The notes under the pieces: generated by a model
Told to the model about the DNA's origin: nothing
What the model saw: only the letters and a program-made list of their open reading frames with translations
Database searches by the model: none
Shown: positions 1 to 10,049 of the stretch, in pieces
Position numbering within the stretch: position 1 is the stretch's first letter
How the letters are laid out: each line of letters opens with the position of its first letter
Source: Patiria pectinifera
Lineage: Eukaryota; Echinodermata; Asteroidea; Valvatida; Asterinidae
Direction: 5' to 3'
Length of the DNA: 64,000 nucleotides
NCBI GenBank assembly: GCA_029964075.1
Contig: CM057146.1
Span: 10,621,501 to 10,685,500 of the forward strand
Position numbers and translations under genes: made by a program

Positions 1-179
1 GCCTGGAAAGTCATGGAAATTTGGCGAGGAACAATTTATTTAATATTTGAAACTTTATATATCCATAATTTAGCCTTGGAAATCTGATGAATATACCCGA
101 CCAAATTTTACAAATTTGCTGATCAAACGGTTTGATTTCGTAAGACACATTGCATTTTTAATTTTTTTTTCTGTTTCTG

Positions 180-681
180 TTAAAGGGAAAATACAACATT
201 TGCAAACATCAAAAAATAAAACTACCAAATCATTTTGAAATACCTTGCTGGACTGTTAGTGAATGACAGTGTAAAGCATCCTGTAAAATCATGGCACCTG
301 GTATACTGTCATTTTCAAGAAAAGTGGTATTTTTGTATCAATTTCCAACGCTGGTCGGCCGACCAGCGTTGGAAAACACTGGCTTTTTTCAAATACTGGC
401 CCCAATTGACCATCGCACTTGTTTGCAATTGATTACACACCTATGAACGGGTACAAGCCAGCTAGACTGGTTCCCTGTATGTAAACTGCTCTGTTTCTTC
501 TTAGGTGGAGTCAGGGAACCAGACTACAGGAAAATGATTGTTTTTCTTGGTTTTTATAGCATTTTCGAACCAAAAACCTCAAAAAAGTCAGTGTAACTAT
601 ATTTGCTATATATTTCCAACCCCCCAATTCCATCCATTTTTAAAAATTACAGCAAAAGCAAATGATGTATACTCCCTTTAA
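180..681. mobile_element. TTAA-bordered MITE with central palindrome, copy A
   Basis: A 502-bp non-autonomous element. It begins TTAAAGGGAAAATACAAC and ends with the inverse of a similar sequence (ATGTATACTCCCTTTAA), so TTAA lies at both borders. Related copies are at about 25140-25680 (same strand) and 47577-48109 (opposite strand), and they share the internal segments around CAGCTAGACTGG and GGAGTCAGGGAACCAG. There is no transposase ORF. TTAA borders would fit piggyBac-type insertion, but TTAA may simply be part of the inverted repeat, so the superfamily is unproven. Confidence 0.75.
342..375. repeat. Perfect 34-bp palindrome in MITE copy A
   Basis: The left half TTTCCAACGCTGGTCGG is followed immediately by its exact reverse complement with no spacer, so the DNA can extrude a cruciform and the RNA a hairpin. 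The matching palindrome in the copy at 47916-47949 differs by one paired substitution. The copy near 25310 has lost the symmetry. Confidence 0.95.
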
Positions 682-1267
682 GCACTTTTCACAGAACAAG
701 TTTCACAGTTTTGATCCGCGTTTTGATGAACTAGGTCATGGATTTTCATAATTTGGTCGTGGAAGAGTCACGGAAAAGTCATGCAATTTTATTGTCCTAA
801 TGGTGCAGGAATCCTGTCGTGGGATCTAGTGAAATGTTAATGAGGTACCGGTATAAATTAGAAGCTTGCAATGAACCGATTTCAGGATAAGGCCTGGGGT
901 TAATTGATTTTACCGCAAGGCATATCTGATAACTATATTTACATTAGTTTGAAAAGAGGGATTGATTTGAGTGGAATTTAACACTGTGACCTGACTGCCA
1001 ACTCTCACGCATTGAGCGTGAGACTCACGCATTTCAGCTTGTTGTCATGCTGTCACGCCCACATGGGATTTCTCACGTTAAAAAAATAGATGAATAATTG
1101 ACTCCAAACTCAAAAATGATGTTTAAATGATGATCTTTCGCTCAAAAAAAAATTGGTTAAAGTGGTCAGAGATCGCACCACAGAGCATCTAGAATCCATA
1201 ATTTTCCAAGGCCATTAAACCTTCCCAAATCCTCCAAAGTGCCTAGGGAGTTAGGAACATTTGCTTT

Positions 1268-1889
1268 TTGTAAAAGAAAATTTTGTTCGAAGCAACCAAA
1301 TTGCTGAAAATCTTAAGAAGGGCACATAGGGGGTGTCTACCCCACCAAAAAAATTTCATAAAAATAAATTGCACTAGCAAAATGTAAGAATGTAGCGTAC
1401 ATGGGAACAGTCTCCCCCTAAGTCATGAGACGGTTGCATTTTGTACACTTTCAGTTAATATAGTGTGCCTGATTGTACGATTGTAAAAGAAAATTTTGTT
1501 TGAAGCAACCAAATTGCTCAAAATCTTAAGAAGGGCACTTAGGGGGGGGGGGTGTCTACCCCACACAAAAAAATTCATGACAAAAAATTGCACTTGCAAA
1601 ATGTAAGAATGTGACGTACATGGGAACGGTCTCCCCCTAAATAAATAGTCATCAGACGGTTGCATTTGTACACTTTCAGTTAATATAGTGTGCCTGATGG
1701 TAGGATTGTAAACTTTTGTTTGAAGCAACCAGATATGGCACGAGCCCCCCCCCCCCCCCCCAATTGATTTTCAGAGGCCTAAGTGTCCGGAGAAAATAAC
1801 TGGTCAACATTTCAGCACCCCTCCCAGAAAAAATTGCTGGATCCACCCTGCTAGCCCCCGGAAAAATATTGGCTCTAGAACCGCGCCTG
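1268..1889. mobile_element. Rearranged hAT-type MITE (D family) with internal tandem duplication
   Basis: The right end reads CTAGAACCGCGCCTG, matching the terminus of the intact elements at 20950-21328 and 39084-39461. The internal D-family segment (AGTTAATATAGTGTGCCTGA, CGGTCTCCCCCTAA) appears twice in a row. Unit starts are at about 1270, 1482 and 1708, with the third unit only partial. No left terminus was found, so this copy is truncated or rearranged. A related internal fragment lies at about 27005-27115. Confidence 0.65.
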
Positions 1890-2114
1890 CAACTAACCTG
1901 TTGAAATTTCAGTTCGGTGGATACTTTTCATTTTGAGAAAACAGAAAATGTACGCATGCACAATTTCTGGGGTCTAGATGGATTCCATTGCTAACGCATG
2001 TAAAAAAAAAAATTTTTAAATGTGCCTACGGGCAAATTTTTTTAAACCACCTCCAATTAGTCTTTTCTTCGGAGTGATACCATTGCAGGCGGAATTTCAC
2101 GGTGTATTTGGTAC

Positions 2115-3127
2115 CAGAGTTGTAACGAGTCACTGATTTTTGTGACTCGAGTCGAGTCGAGTCATTTTAAAGAAGTGACTCGAGTCAAGTCGAGTCATTA
2201 GGTCAACAAGGTCGAGTCGAGTCGAGTCGAGTCATAGTGTGTGGTCGAGTCGAGTCAAGTCGAGTCAAGTATTTAGCTCGAGTCAATCAAATATTTGAAC
2301 ACTATATAATAAATTACAATAAAAAGCAACAAACACAAGAGAGAAAGAATACAAGGCACCAGTCGATTACGAAAATCCAAAGACATAAAGTATGCTGTAT
2401 GGTACCCAACCAACAGTTTCCATTGCTAGCTCACGTCACAGATAAGAAGATGTGAAACTTCGGTCTTATAACTGTTTTGGCTTCGGGTTTAGATTTTGTT
2501 GTTCGCTGATCGCTGACAACGTCAAAACCTAATTACATTATACAAAACTGTTTCTGATTATTTAAAGGTGGTCCCATACGTATCCATTTTTTGTGTGTGT
2601 GAAATCGAGACATAAATTTAGCCAGCGTTCCACCAAGAGCTTTATAAGAAGTTGCCCGAAACCAATGATGAAACCACGGATTGAGAAATGCGTTTTAAGT
2701 CTGGTTCCGGATTTAGCATTACATGCTATAGAACCACAAGGTGGGAGTCCGCGACACGGTGTATGTTTGTTGTGTCATTATGGAGGAAGGAAAACAGACG
2801 GCCGCTGTATATGAACGTACATAATTCGTGAACATAACAAGACGTGAACAAAAACTGGCAACGCGAACGGCGCGGCGTAAGTCATTGCAAATATTTTTTG
2901 AAAGTAAGTTTTGCTTTTATTTTTGGGACTCGAGTCTTATTAGCCTTCCTCAAGTCGAGTCGAGTCATTCTGATGAGGGACTCGAGTCGAGTCGAGTCAT
3001 TTGCTCGCAGTGACTCGAGTCGAGTCGAGTCATTTACCTGTCGGGACTCGAGTCGAGTCGAGTCACCAACAAATGTGACTCGAGTCGGACTCGAGTCGAG
3101 TCATTGACTCGAGTCATTACAACTCTG
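2115..3127. mobile_element. hAT-like element with GACTCGAGTC subterminal arrays
   Basis: A 1013-bp element bounded by CAGAGTTGTAA and its inverse, with an exact 8-bp target duplication TTTGGTAC (2107-2114 and 3128-3135). Both subterminal zones (about 2145-2275 and 2927-3115) are arrays of the 10-bp palindrome GACTCGAGTC. Eight-base duplications, CA-starting inverted ends and subterminal repeats are hallmarks of hAT elements, where subterminal motifs bind transposase. The middle is AT-rich with no transposase ORF, so the element is non-autonomous. Short ORFs across the arrays are by-products of the repeat. Confidence 0.85.
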
Positions 3128-3135
3128 TTTGGTAC

Positions 3136-4880
3136 CAGTTGCATCTTCAATTTGAGCAAGGATTTTCTCGTTAAATAAGTAGGTGCGTGTACGTTTGCAC
3201 ATAATTGCAAATGTCCCTACGTGCCTTTAACATGGTATTTGCAGAGTGTTCGAAATAGGGTCTCCGTATTTGAATACGGATGACAAATAGGTCATTCTGT
3301 AGCCAGATTCGATACGACACGCTTGGAATCTTCACATAATTGCATCCAGCAATGCATGCGTCAAACGGAAACTGCGGTCTCAAGGTAACTGTGTACTACA
3401 AATTTGTAAAAATTGAACACATTTTACAGTGAATATTTTATGATGTGAAAACAATTGCACTTAGTTTACATTTCTTAAGTATGATCCAGCCTTTACACAG
3501 GTCTATAAACTACATTTGAAAAAGAAAAAAAAAACTTTGAGCACTGTCTTGATTTTTAGAAGAAACTTAACCTACCGGTAGCAGTCCTGAATCCTCCAAT
3601 TTTAATATGATTTTCCATACCCCCTAGGGAGTTAAAGGGATTATATTTCTTTATACAGTTAGAACAATTTACAGTGTACTAGAGAGAGTCCAATTTGTTG
3701 TGCATAATAGGAAGCTAGTTAACTAATGGATGCAAAATTTAAGTAGCTTCCTTTTGCCGCAGCAGGACTTGGCAGTGTTTTTGCATTTTCTGATGCCAAC
3801 AATTGTAGTTTGCTATGTGCATATAATGGCAAGTGTATTTATGGGGCTTCCAAACACACATGTTTTGTCTAGAAATGCACAGAAACAGTGAAAGATAAAT
3901 GAATAAGTTGGAAAGATGTCGACTGCCAAAGATGCGTTCCCTGTTCTATTTTGTGGTTGGGCACTGTTAGCAATGCATTCGTATTCTGAGAAAATCTGCA
4001 GTGCCCGCAATGCGCCCTAACAATCTACATAATTTGACGGAAGGTAATGGTGCAGGCACGCAGAAACAAAATGTCTGCCCGGCAGTTTTGCCCGTCCTCA
4101 TGGACTGTTACACTACAGGAAATCGGATGTGTCAAGTGTTTGTGGTGGCCTTTTTTGGTTGCCATGGCAATCCTTCCGGCACCCAGCAGAGTGTGATGGA
4201 TCAGGTTGGCATCGTGCCTGACAGGCAGCTAAATACATTTATGTACCTTCTGCAGTGTCTAGCCTGTTAGATTAGGTGTCGATAAAAGGCAACAACCTTT
4301 TTTTCATCCTCAGCAGTGGTATACTGTACAGGGTGAGTCAAAAAAACAAAACGAAACCCAGTTGTCGGGACCATTGTTTTAGTGAAGTTCTGCATGTAGC
4401 ACTTTCAAAATCTAGGATATGAAAACCCAATTCATAAGCTTTCTTTTAGTACACGAATCATTCAAATCACTCATGTACTTTTCAAGTTACGGAATTTCAA
4501 ACACAACCACCGTTTTAAAGTTCTGTCCACAGATCACAAAACAAGGTGTGCATTCAGCAAAACGAAAACAATTCACAAATCTTTTTCGTTTTGCTGTAAG
4601 AACACTTACTTTTTTGTTTCTTATCCTGTGAATTTGTGTTTGCATCTAGCTTGGTGTTTTTTTGCACCTGTTGTTTTTATGTGCAAAAACAACTGTTGTC
4701 TTTTTGAAAATGTGCCTTTAATTCTTGTGTGAAACCTGCAGTAACAGTGACTGTGGGCAGATTGCTTGTCAATGCTACCAGTCCATTTCTCTGGATCAGT
4801 GGAATATTATGACGTTTGAGATCTATTATTTTGTGTTCCTTTATCATTCGACATTGCGGTTCATTATTATGAATAATACT
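3136..4880. other. Noncoding stretch, no clear gene
   Basis: AT-rich sequence without a supported gene. At about 4328 a single ACAGGGTGAGTCAAAAA terminus looks like one end of a mariner-type element; a related end is near 14890 and no partner end was found. The block at 4000-4265 is less AT-rich, is open in several frames and contains an RFX-like palindrome. I cannot tell an exon from a conserved noncoding block there. Confidence 0.5.
4158..4171. promoter_or_regulatory. X-box-like RFX motif
   Basis: GTTGCCATGGCAAT is one base short of a perfect palindrome and fits the RFX transcription factor X-box consensus (GTNRCC...GNAAC half-sites). Similar motifs occur at 18588 and 23636. Binding is inferred from the motif only. 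Confidence 0.35.
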
Positions 4881-4897
4881 CAATAAAAGTACAGTTG

Positions 4898-4954
4898 ATC
4901 AGCCGACCAGCCATGTGATGAATTGCATCAACATCACATGACTGGTCGACTGAT
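4898..4954. repeat. Short inverted repeat / hairpin
   Basis: Arms of about 23 bp, around CAGCCGACCAGCCATGTGATG on the left and CATCACATGACTGGTCGACTG on the right. They pair with two mismatches around an 11-nt loop. It could be a remnant of a fold-back element. Confidence 0.6.
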
Positions 4955-5064
4955 TGGATTGGCTATACTTTGTGATTGGATACATTGTCTGCACAACACT
5001 AATTTGTCGACCCCCATTACAAGCCATTAATGATAGTGGGACCATGCTTGTGTGCATGTCGCGT

Positions 5065-5351
5065 CAGTGGCACACCCAAGGGGTGGGGGCTTGGGGGGAG
5101 GGGGCTTTTTTTAAATGTATTTATTTTTTAGTCCCACGATTTGACTGTGGGGATATGTATGTGGCCTATTTTCAAGTAGTATAATAGGGGTGTAAGTGGT
5201 GCCATCATCAAAATAGTCCCCCGCCCCCCCCCCCACCCCCCAAAAAAACCCAACAATTTTTTGGAAAAATTTTAACTTCTAAAAAAATTGGAAAAAAATC
5301 ATTGTGAGCTCCCCCCCCCCCCCCCCAACCCAAATCCTGGGTGCGCCACTG
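5065..5351. mobile_element. hAT-type MITE with exact 8-bp target duplication
   Basis: A 287-bp element starting CAGTGGCACACCCA and ending TGGGTGCGCCACTG, flanked on both sides by TGTCGCGT (5057-5064 and 5352-5359). The interior is dominated by G and C runs that may be misassembled. There is no coding capacity. A solitary CAGTGGCGCACC terminus of the same type lies near 50629. Confidence 0.85.
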
Positions 5352-5359
5352 TGTCGCGT

Positions 5360-6829
5360 ACATTCTTAAGTTTGAGCTGCACATGCATTCGCGCAAGTTG
5401 TAAACACTTCGTAAAGAGCATTAAGTGCCCGTTTACCACCTGTGCTCTAGCAAGGTGCCACCTCAGAAATTATTCACAATTGCGGTTACCAGATAAGTCC
5501 AAAGATCAGTTGCTGTTTGCAAATCGACTAAATTAATGAAAAGGAGAATTAAAGCATTATGTGATCACACCTCAAATCCAAGAGAAAGACCACAATTGCA
5601 CAGCGGTCTTAAAAATTAATATCGTCCAATAAACAGCTGAACAAGCAGTGGCCGAGGGCAGAACACAGACGAAAAAAAAAAAAAAAAAACGGAGAAAAAC
5701 TGATTCTGTCCCCTGGCGACCTTTCAAGTGCGTACTTCTTGGCAACACAACGCACCATAAAGTAAAAGGTTGAAGTTATTGATTTATCAAGGCAGTCGTA
5801 TGCAAACTGTGGTTCTCCCGAAGCAGTGGAAAGACGCTAGGGCACCCTAAAAGTAATTGAAAAACTAAACAGTAGGCTTGTCAGCCTTGACGTGCGGGAA
5901 AAAAAAAAAAAAAAACAGGGAAAAAAATGGAGGTGTCACTTACCGATTTGACAAGGGCAATTTGCGGCGTTGTCGGATTCTCGTGAGGCATTATTGACTG
6001 AGGTTGGGGCCACGAATGTGGTTTATGGGAAACTTGAGACGGCGGGGAAATTGAGTAAAAGCCACCATGGAAGAGGGGGGGGGGGAGGGGTGAAGCGTAT
6101 GCCGTGATTATCACAGGAAAACCCTGAAGGAGTGCATCAAAGTGATATCAGGGAGCTGGTTTGACTTCTGACATTCGGTATGGAAAAAAAATCTGGACTG
6201 AAATCTATAAGTTCCGTAACTGACTTTAAAATTGTTATCTAAAATAAGGATTCACTAGTACTCCAAGAGGCTACTTTCAGCTTCACAGTTGATTTCCTGA
6301 AGTTTCTGTCTTGAGACTCTTGACGTGCGGTATGTAGGGCTGTGCCCAGTATACCGAATATTCGATCCTCTACCAGAAGTATCCGAAAAGCATTTTTTAC
6401 AATTCAGGTATTCAAGAAATTGGGAGTGGTCTCAAGGATATGCTCAAGAGCGTCCATCTTGTTCTTTTAATTTGATAAGTTGTGAGGTTTTACACCAAAT
6501 TGTTCAAAAACTGCACTTCCCTAAAGTATCACACAAACAGAAACTGTTTATTGGCAGCTTTGTTATAAGAAAAAAATGTTACTGACAGGGGAAAAAAACT
6601 ATAACATCAAACATGCGAGACCCCCAAAGTAATGTAAAACCTAATGCCGATGTTGTCTTGTTCCAAATGAGAATTATTACTAATGTCCACAAATGGATGT
6701 TGACATCATACTGGATAGCAGTACTGGATTTTCTGAGATTCTGACATTTGTGATTACTTTATGTATTTCTTTTATTTTTTCTTTCTTTCTGGTAATGAAA
6801 CCAAGGATTCCTCAAAAGTCCCCTAGGCT
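5360..6829. other. Noncoding stretch, no gene seen
   Basis: AT-rich DNA with homopolymer A runs near 5670 and 5900. No exon with matching splice signals and no complete transposon border was recognised. Confidence 0.4.
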
Positions 6830-7085
6830 TTGTAGCACGAAAGCCTGAAGAAACCTGTAGAGAGAAGACATTGTAAAGAAATTACAGTTTTAGAGGTGGG
6901 AGGAAAACCCCAGAAGAATATTCTGGGGAAACCCATGGAATCAGGTAGGGACTAAAAACCCACGAAATACATGTAGGGACTGAAAACCCAATCCACATGT
7001 GGACCAGGGCAGGAATCGAACCTGGGCCACAGCGGTGGAAGGCGAGAACAGCAATTACCGCTGCGTCAACCTAACTCCCTGTAAA
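6830..7085 (-). repeat. tRNA-derived SINE, minus strand
   Basis: Read on the minus strand, the segment starts with a tRNA-like head. An A-box-like GACGCAGCGGTAATTGC (about 7051-7068) is followed by a B-box GGTTCGATTCC (7012-7022). The body then carries repeated GGGTTTTTAGTCC and GGTTTTCCTCCCA motifs. The same body occurs on the plus strand at 31360-31520. RNA polymerase III transcription is the expected mode for such heads. Confidence 0.65.
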
Positions 7086-7154
7086 TGTGAATGTAAACAA
7101 GAAAAGGCTTGACAAGTCCAGCTGGACCCAAATGTATCAGTTGAGGTCATTATT

Positions 7155-7292
7155 AGCACTGTGCGACTAGTGTGACAAGTCAACTAGTCGTTACTTGTGA
7201 CTGCTATACTCGTAGTCGCGATTTCCATTTTTGTTTTAAGTTTATGACTAGTCATTGTGCAGGGATAAGTCATAGTGCCATGACTAGTGCTG
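7155..7292. mobile_element. Short inverted-repeat element with ACTAGT motifs
   Basis: The left end AGCACTGTGCGACTAGTG and the inverse of the right end, CAGCACTAGTCATGGCAC, form imperfect inverted termini. Several ACTAGTC palindromes lie inside. The architecture recalls the GACTCGAGTC element at 2115, but I found no target duplication. Confidence 0.4.
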
Positions 7293-7409
7293 CAAAGTAG
7301 CTGGTTGGGAACATTCATGGAAGATAAATATACATGTACATGTACGTTTTTATATTTTTTTGAATTTACCCAATGTTCAATTTAATGGACGTTTCCCGGC
7401 CCGTCACCA

Positions 7410-8200
7410 GCCATGAGTGTCAGGGGGGCCATAGTACCAACTAGGGGGGGCCCCTGGGGGGGGGGGCATAGTACCAACTGGGGGCATAGTACCAACTGGG
7501 GGGGGCAGTACCAACTAGGGGGCCCACTGGGGGGCCATTGTATACAAATATTGAATGCTTTGAGTGGTGTAGTAAAACTAGCCTCCCTCGGTGATCCATG
7601 GACATTCTATTTTCCCGAGGCGAAAACTAGCCTCCCTCGGTGATCCATGGACATTCTATTTTCCCGAGGCGAAGCCGAGGGAAAATAGAATGATCCATGG
7701 ATCACCGAGGGAGGCTAGTTTTACTACACCACGAGATAAAGCATTCGATATTTACTCCACCCACAGATTCTGCTTGATTTTAATATTTTAAATTATCTAA
7801 ATCTTAACACAGTTGAAATAAACTTCAATTTCAATACAAAATTGGTGGAAAATGTATTTCTGTCTTCCAAACTACCCCTTTACGAACCCAAGTCTGCGGC
7901 GCGCTCTCTTTGGAACAATACGCACTACGTGCAACACGCACACCAGCATCCATTTGCACACAAATACCGCGCCGTGGAAATAGTACTTTGGTTGCTAATG
8001 GTATAGTACTTTTGGCCGTGCACAGAAAGCTAGCAAAATTAGAAAGTAACATGTGACTCGCTCTCGGCCAATCAAGACACAGAATCTGCGGGTGAGGTGT
8101 TATAATACCAACTAGGCCCACTGGGGGGGGGGGGGGGCATAGTACCAACTAGGGGGGCCCACTGGAGGGCCATTGTACCAACTAGGGGGGCCCACGTTCA
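7410..8200. repeat. CATAGTACCAACTAGGGGGG tandem repeat split by an insertion
   Basis: Units around GTACCAACTAGGGGGGCCC and CACTGGGGGGC are tandemly arrayed at 7420-7540 and again at 8100-8195. About 555 bp of unrelated sequence separates them and carries two inverted-repeat structures. One is a fold-back at 7546-7752. The other runs about 7753-8102, with ends near CCACCCACAGATTCTG and its inverse. A TA at each junction suggests Tc1/mariner-like insertion, but the G runs make the alignment uncertain. Confidence 0.55.
7546..7752. repeat. Long near-perfect fold-back repeat
   Basis: GTGGTGTAGTAAAACTAGCC at 7564 and its exact inverse ending at 7732 define arms that match perfectly for about 39 bp. 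The match continues inward with small gaps (CATTCTATTTTCCC) and outward through AATATYGAATGCTTT. In the left arm a segment of about 58 bp including CTAGCCTCCCTCGG is tandemly duplicated. A transcript would form a long double-stranded hairpin. Confidence 0.85.
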
Positions 8201-9290
8201 AACAAGAATGCCCTGTTATCCATAAAATAAACTGGAAGTATGACTTCACATACATGTATTTTGAGGCTTTGTTCAGACTAAGTGAGACCCAAGTCTTTGA
8301 GAATGATCAAGGTGATGTACCAAGGCTACATGTACATGGGTGATGATCGGTGGGGGGGGGGGGGGCGGGCATGTGCTCCTTTTTGTCTTCATGATTTTCC
8401 TAATTATTTTTTTTTCAGCCGGAGCGGGGATTTAGACCGCCTAAATGCCCCTCCTCCCCCCTTAGAAGCGCCACTGATGATGTACTCAGTGGACACGCAT
8501 GAGCTTGTCTTACATGCGCAGTGTGAACTTCCGAACAAAACACGTCCACATAATGTAGGTAGCAGCGACGAATTGGGGACTTGCCCACGTCCACACTCTG
8601 TTTCCCCATTTCTGGAAAACAGGTTTAGAGGCATTTTTGGGTTAGGTTTATGTGTAGCAGAATGAAGAGAAACACTAAAGGGAATCATAGAAAAAAAATT
8701 GGGTTGAAAGAGTTTTCACAGTTTGAGAAAAATGAGTTTTTACACTGGTGTTCCTTGACTACATGAAAAGAAAGGAAAGTCCACACTACGTATGTGAAAC
8801 AAACATGGGTGTACATGTACATGTACCGGGTACTTCTGAAATTTGTCACAAGAACAATCCTCACCAAAAGGAATTTCACACCTTAATACCATGGTTTGAC
8901 AAACATGTGTAAAGCACACCGTTCTGGTACCGGCTCAATATGTACACAGTGCGCCCGTAGTGCACTGGCATTTGCATGTAGCACGTGCATTGATTGCATA
9001 GGCTGCATCGAGCAAATGTCAGACCGTGTCCCAAGATTAAGCTGTGAATTGCATAAGTGCTCTCGGTGATTATTGCCCATTGTGTACACAGCTTTCCTCA
9101 AAATGTGTTTGACGGAGCACATTGAAATTGTATTATATGGGCTTGAGTTTTAAAGGTGAAAGGGTCAGTTTTCTGTCTGGAAGTTTGGGGAGATGTTTGA
9201 TGCTTTCTTTAGGATGTAGGCCCCATGTACCAACAGTTGATGGCACCTTGTGACCACTTCAAAAGCCCCACATGCAGTGGGAGGGACACA
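8200..9290. other. Noncoding stretch with hAT-like fragment
   Basis: G/C-run DNA at 8350-8475 ends in GAAGCGCCACTG, the form of a hAT right terminus, but no left end or target duplication could be matched. There is an ACATGTACATGTAC run near 8812. No gene was recognised. Confidence 0.35.
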
Positions 9291-9299
9291 CGTACTCTG

Positions 9300-9699
9300 G
9301 GTGACTGCTCTATGTTCTGTCACACCTATGTTCCGACAACCCGCACATAAGATTGTGTTACTCCCGGGTAGGGTTAGGATTAGGATTAAGGATAGGAATA
9401 TGGGCAGTCGGAACATAGGGATGTAGGAACATAGATGTGTCGGAACATACTGGTAGGTGTGTCAGAACATAGGTGTGTCGGAACATAAGTGTGTCGGAAC
9501 ATACATTGTAAGTGTGTCGGAACATAGGTGTGTCGGAACATAGGTGTGTCGGAACATAGGTGTGTCGGAACATACATGTAGGTGTGTCGGAACATAGGTG
9601 TGTCGGAACATAGGTGTGTCGGAACATAGGTGTGTCGGAACATACATGTAGGAGTGTCGAAACATAGGTGTGTCGGAACATAGGTGGACGTGTGTAATG
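9300..9699. mobile_element. J element copy 1, expanded
   Basis: Starts GGTGACTGCTCTATG, like the J copies at 15927 and 39059, and ends GTGTAATG. The flanks GTACTCTG (9292-9299) and GTACACTG (9700-9707) match at 7 of 8 bases, as an aged 8-bp target duplication would. The core has degenerate TTAGGG-like hexamers (about 9368-9392). The right arm has expanded into the 16-bp array described separately. Confidence 0.7.
9401..9686. repeat. 16-bp minisatellite
   Basis: About 18 copies of GGTGTGTCGGAACATA, some carrying a few extra bases. The same unit forms the terminal arms of J elements elsewhere, so the array probably grew from an element arm. Because 16 is not a multiple of 3 and the unit lacks stops on the minus strand, all three minus frames stay open. 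Those ORFs are artefacts. Confidence 0.95.
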
Positions 9700-9830
9700 G
9701 TACACTGCATGCACGTGCTCAGGTTTGCACGTGTATTGCACAAAGCAAGCACACAACTTATTATTGTCTGAATGTGCACAAACCAATATCGTCGGATGCT
9801 GTCATTAATGCATTTGAATGTCCCTCACAG

Positions 9831-9973
9831 TGGTCTTCCCTTCTCCCTATGTAACTGTTGAGGAGTTACTTTTGCATGTCATCATCGAATCAGCGGAGCT
9901 TGAGTCGGGCACGGATGATGACGAGCACGGAACACAGTTCTGTCTGTCATTGGATTGGCCGGTTCCTCTCTAG
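9831..9973 (+). CDS. Possible 3'-terminal coding exon, unknown protein
   Basis: A pyrimidine-rich acceptor (GAATGTCCCTCACAG, ending 9830) opens a 143-nt segment: 2 nt completing a split codon, 46 codons, then TAG. The peptide has a PSPYVTVEELLLHVIIES segment, an acidic GTDDDEHG stretch and ends DWPVPL. Its composition is far more protein-like than the surrounding AT-rich DNA. An AATAAA lies 65 nt past the stop. The preceding exon is not visible and the family is not recognised. Chance cannot be excluded for an ORF this short. Confidence 0.45.
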
Positions 9974-10037
9974 TCTCTATGCCAGTGTCCTCTATCATTC
10001 ACTGGAGTCCATAAAACTCTTCAAGGTTGATCAAATC

Positions 10038-10043
10038 AATAAA
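10038..10043 (+). promoter_or_regulatory. AATAAA polyadenylation signal candidate
   Basis: Canonical hexamer 65 nt downstream of the TAG ending the 9831-9973 exon candidate. The spacing is typical of a short 3' UTR, but AATAAA is frequent in AT-rich DNA. Confidence 0.4.
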
Positions 10044-10049
10044 CCACAT

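Noticed and set aside
8350..8475. hAT element ending GAAGCGCCACTG
   Set aside because: No left terminus or target duplication could be matched; kept only as a fragment.
9358..9786. ORFs of 142, 105 and 85 codons on the minus strand
   Set aside because: They are three frames of the same 16-bp minisatellite, giving a repeated RHTYVPTHLCSDTP peptide; the unit simply lacks stops.
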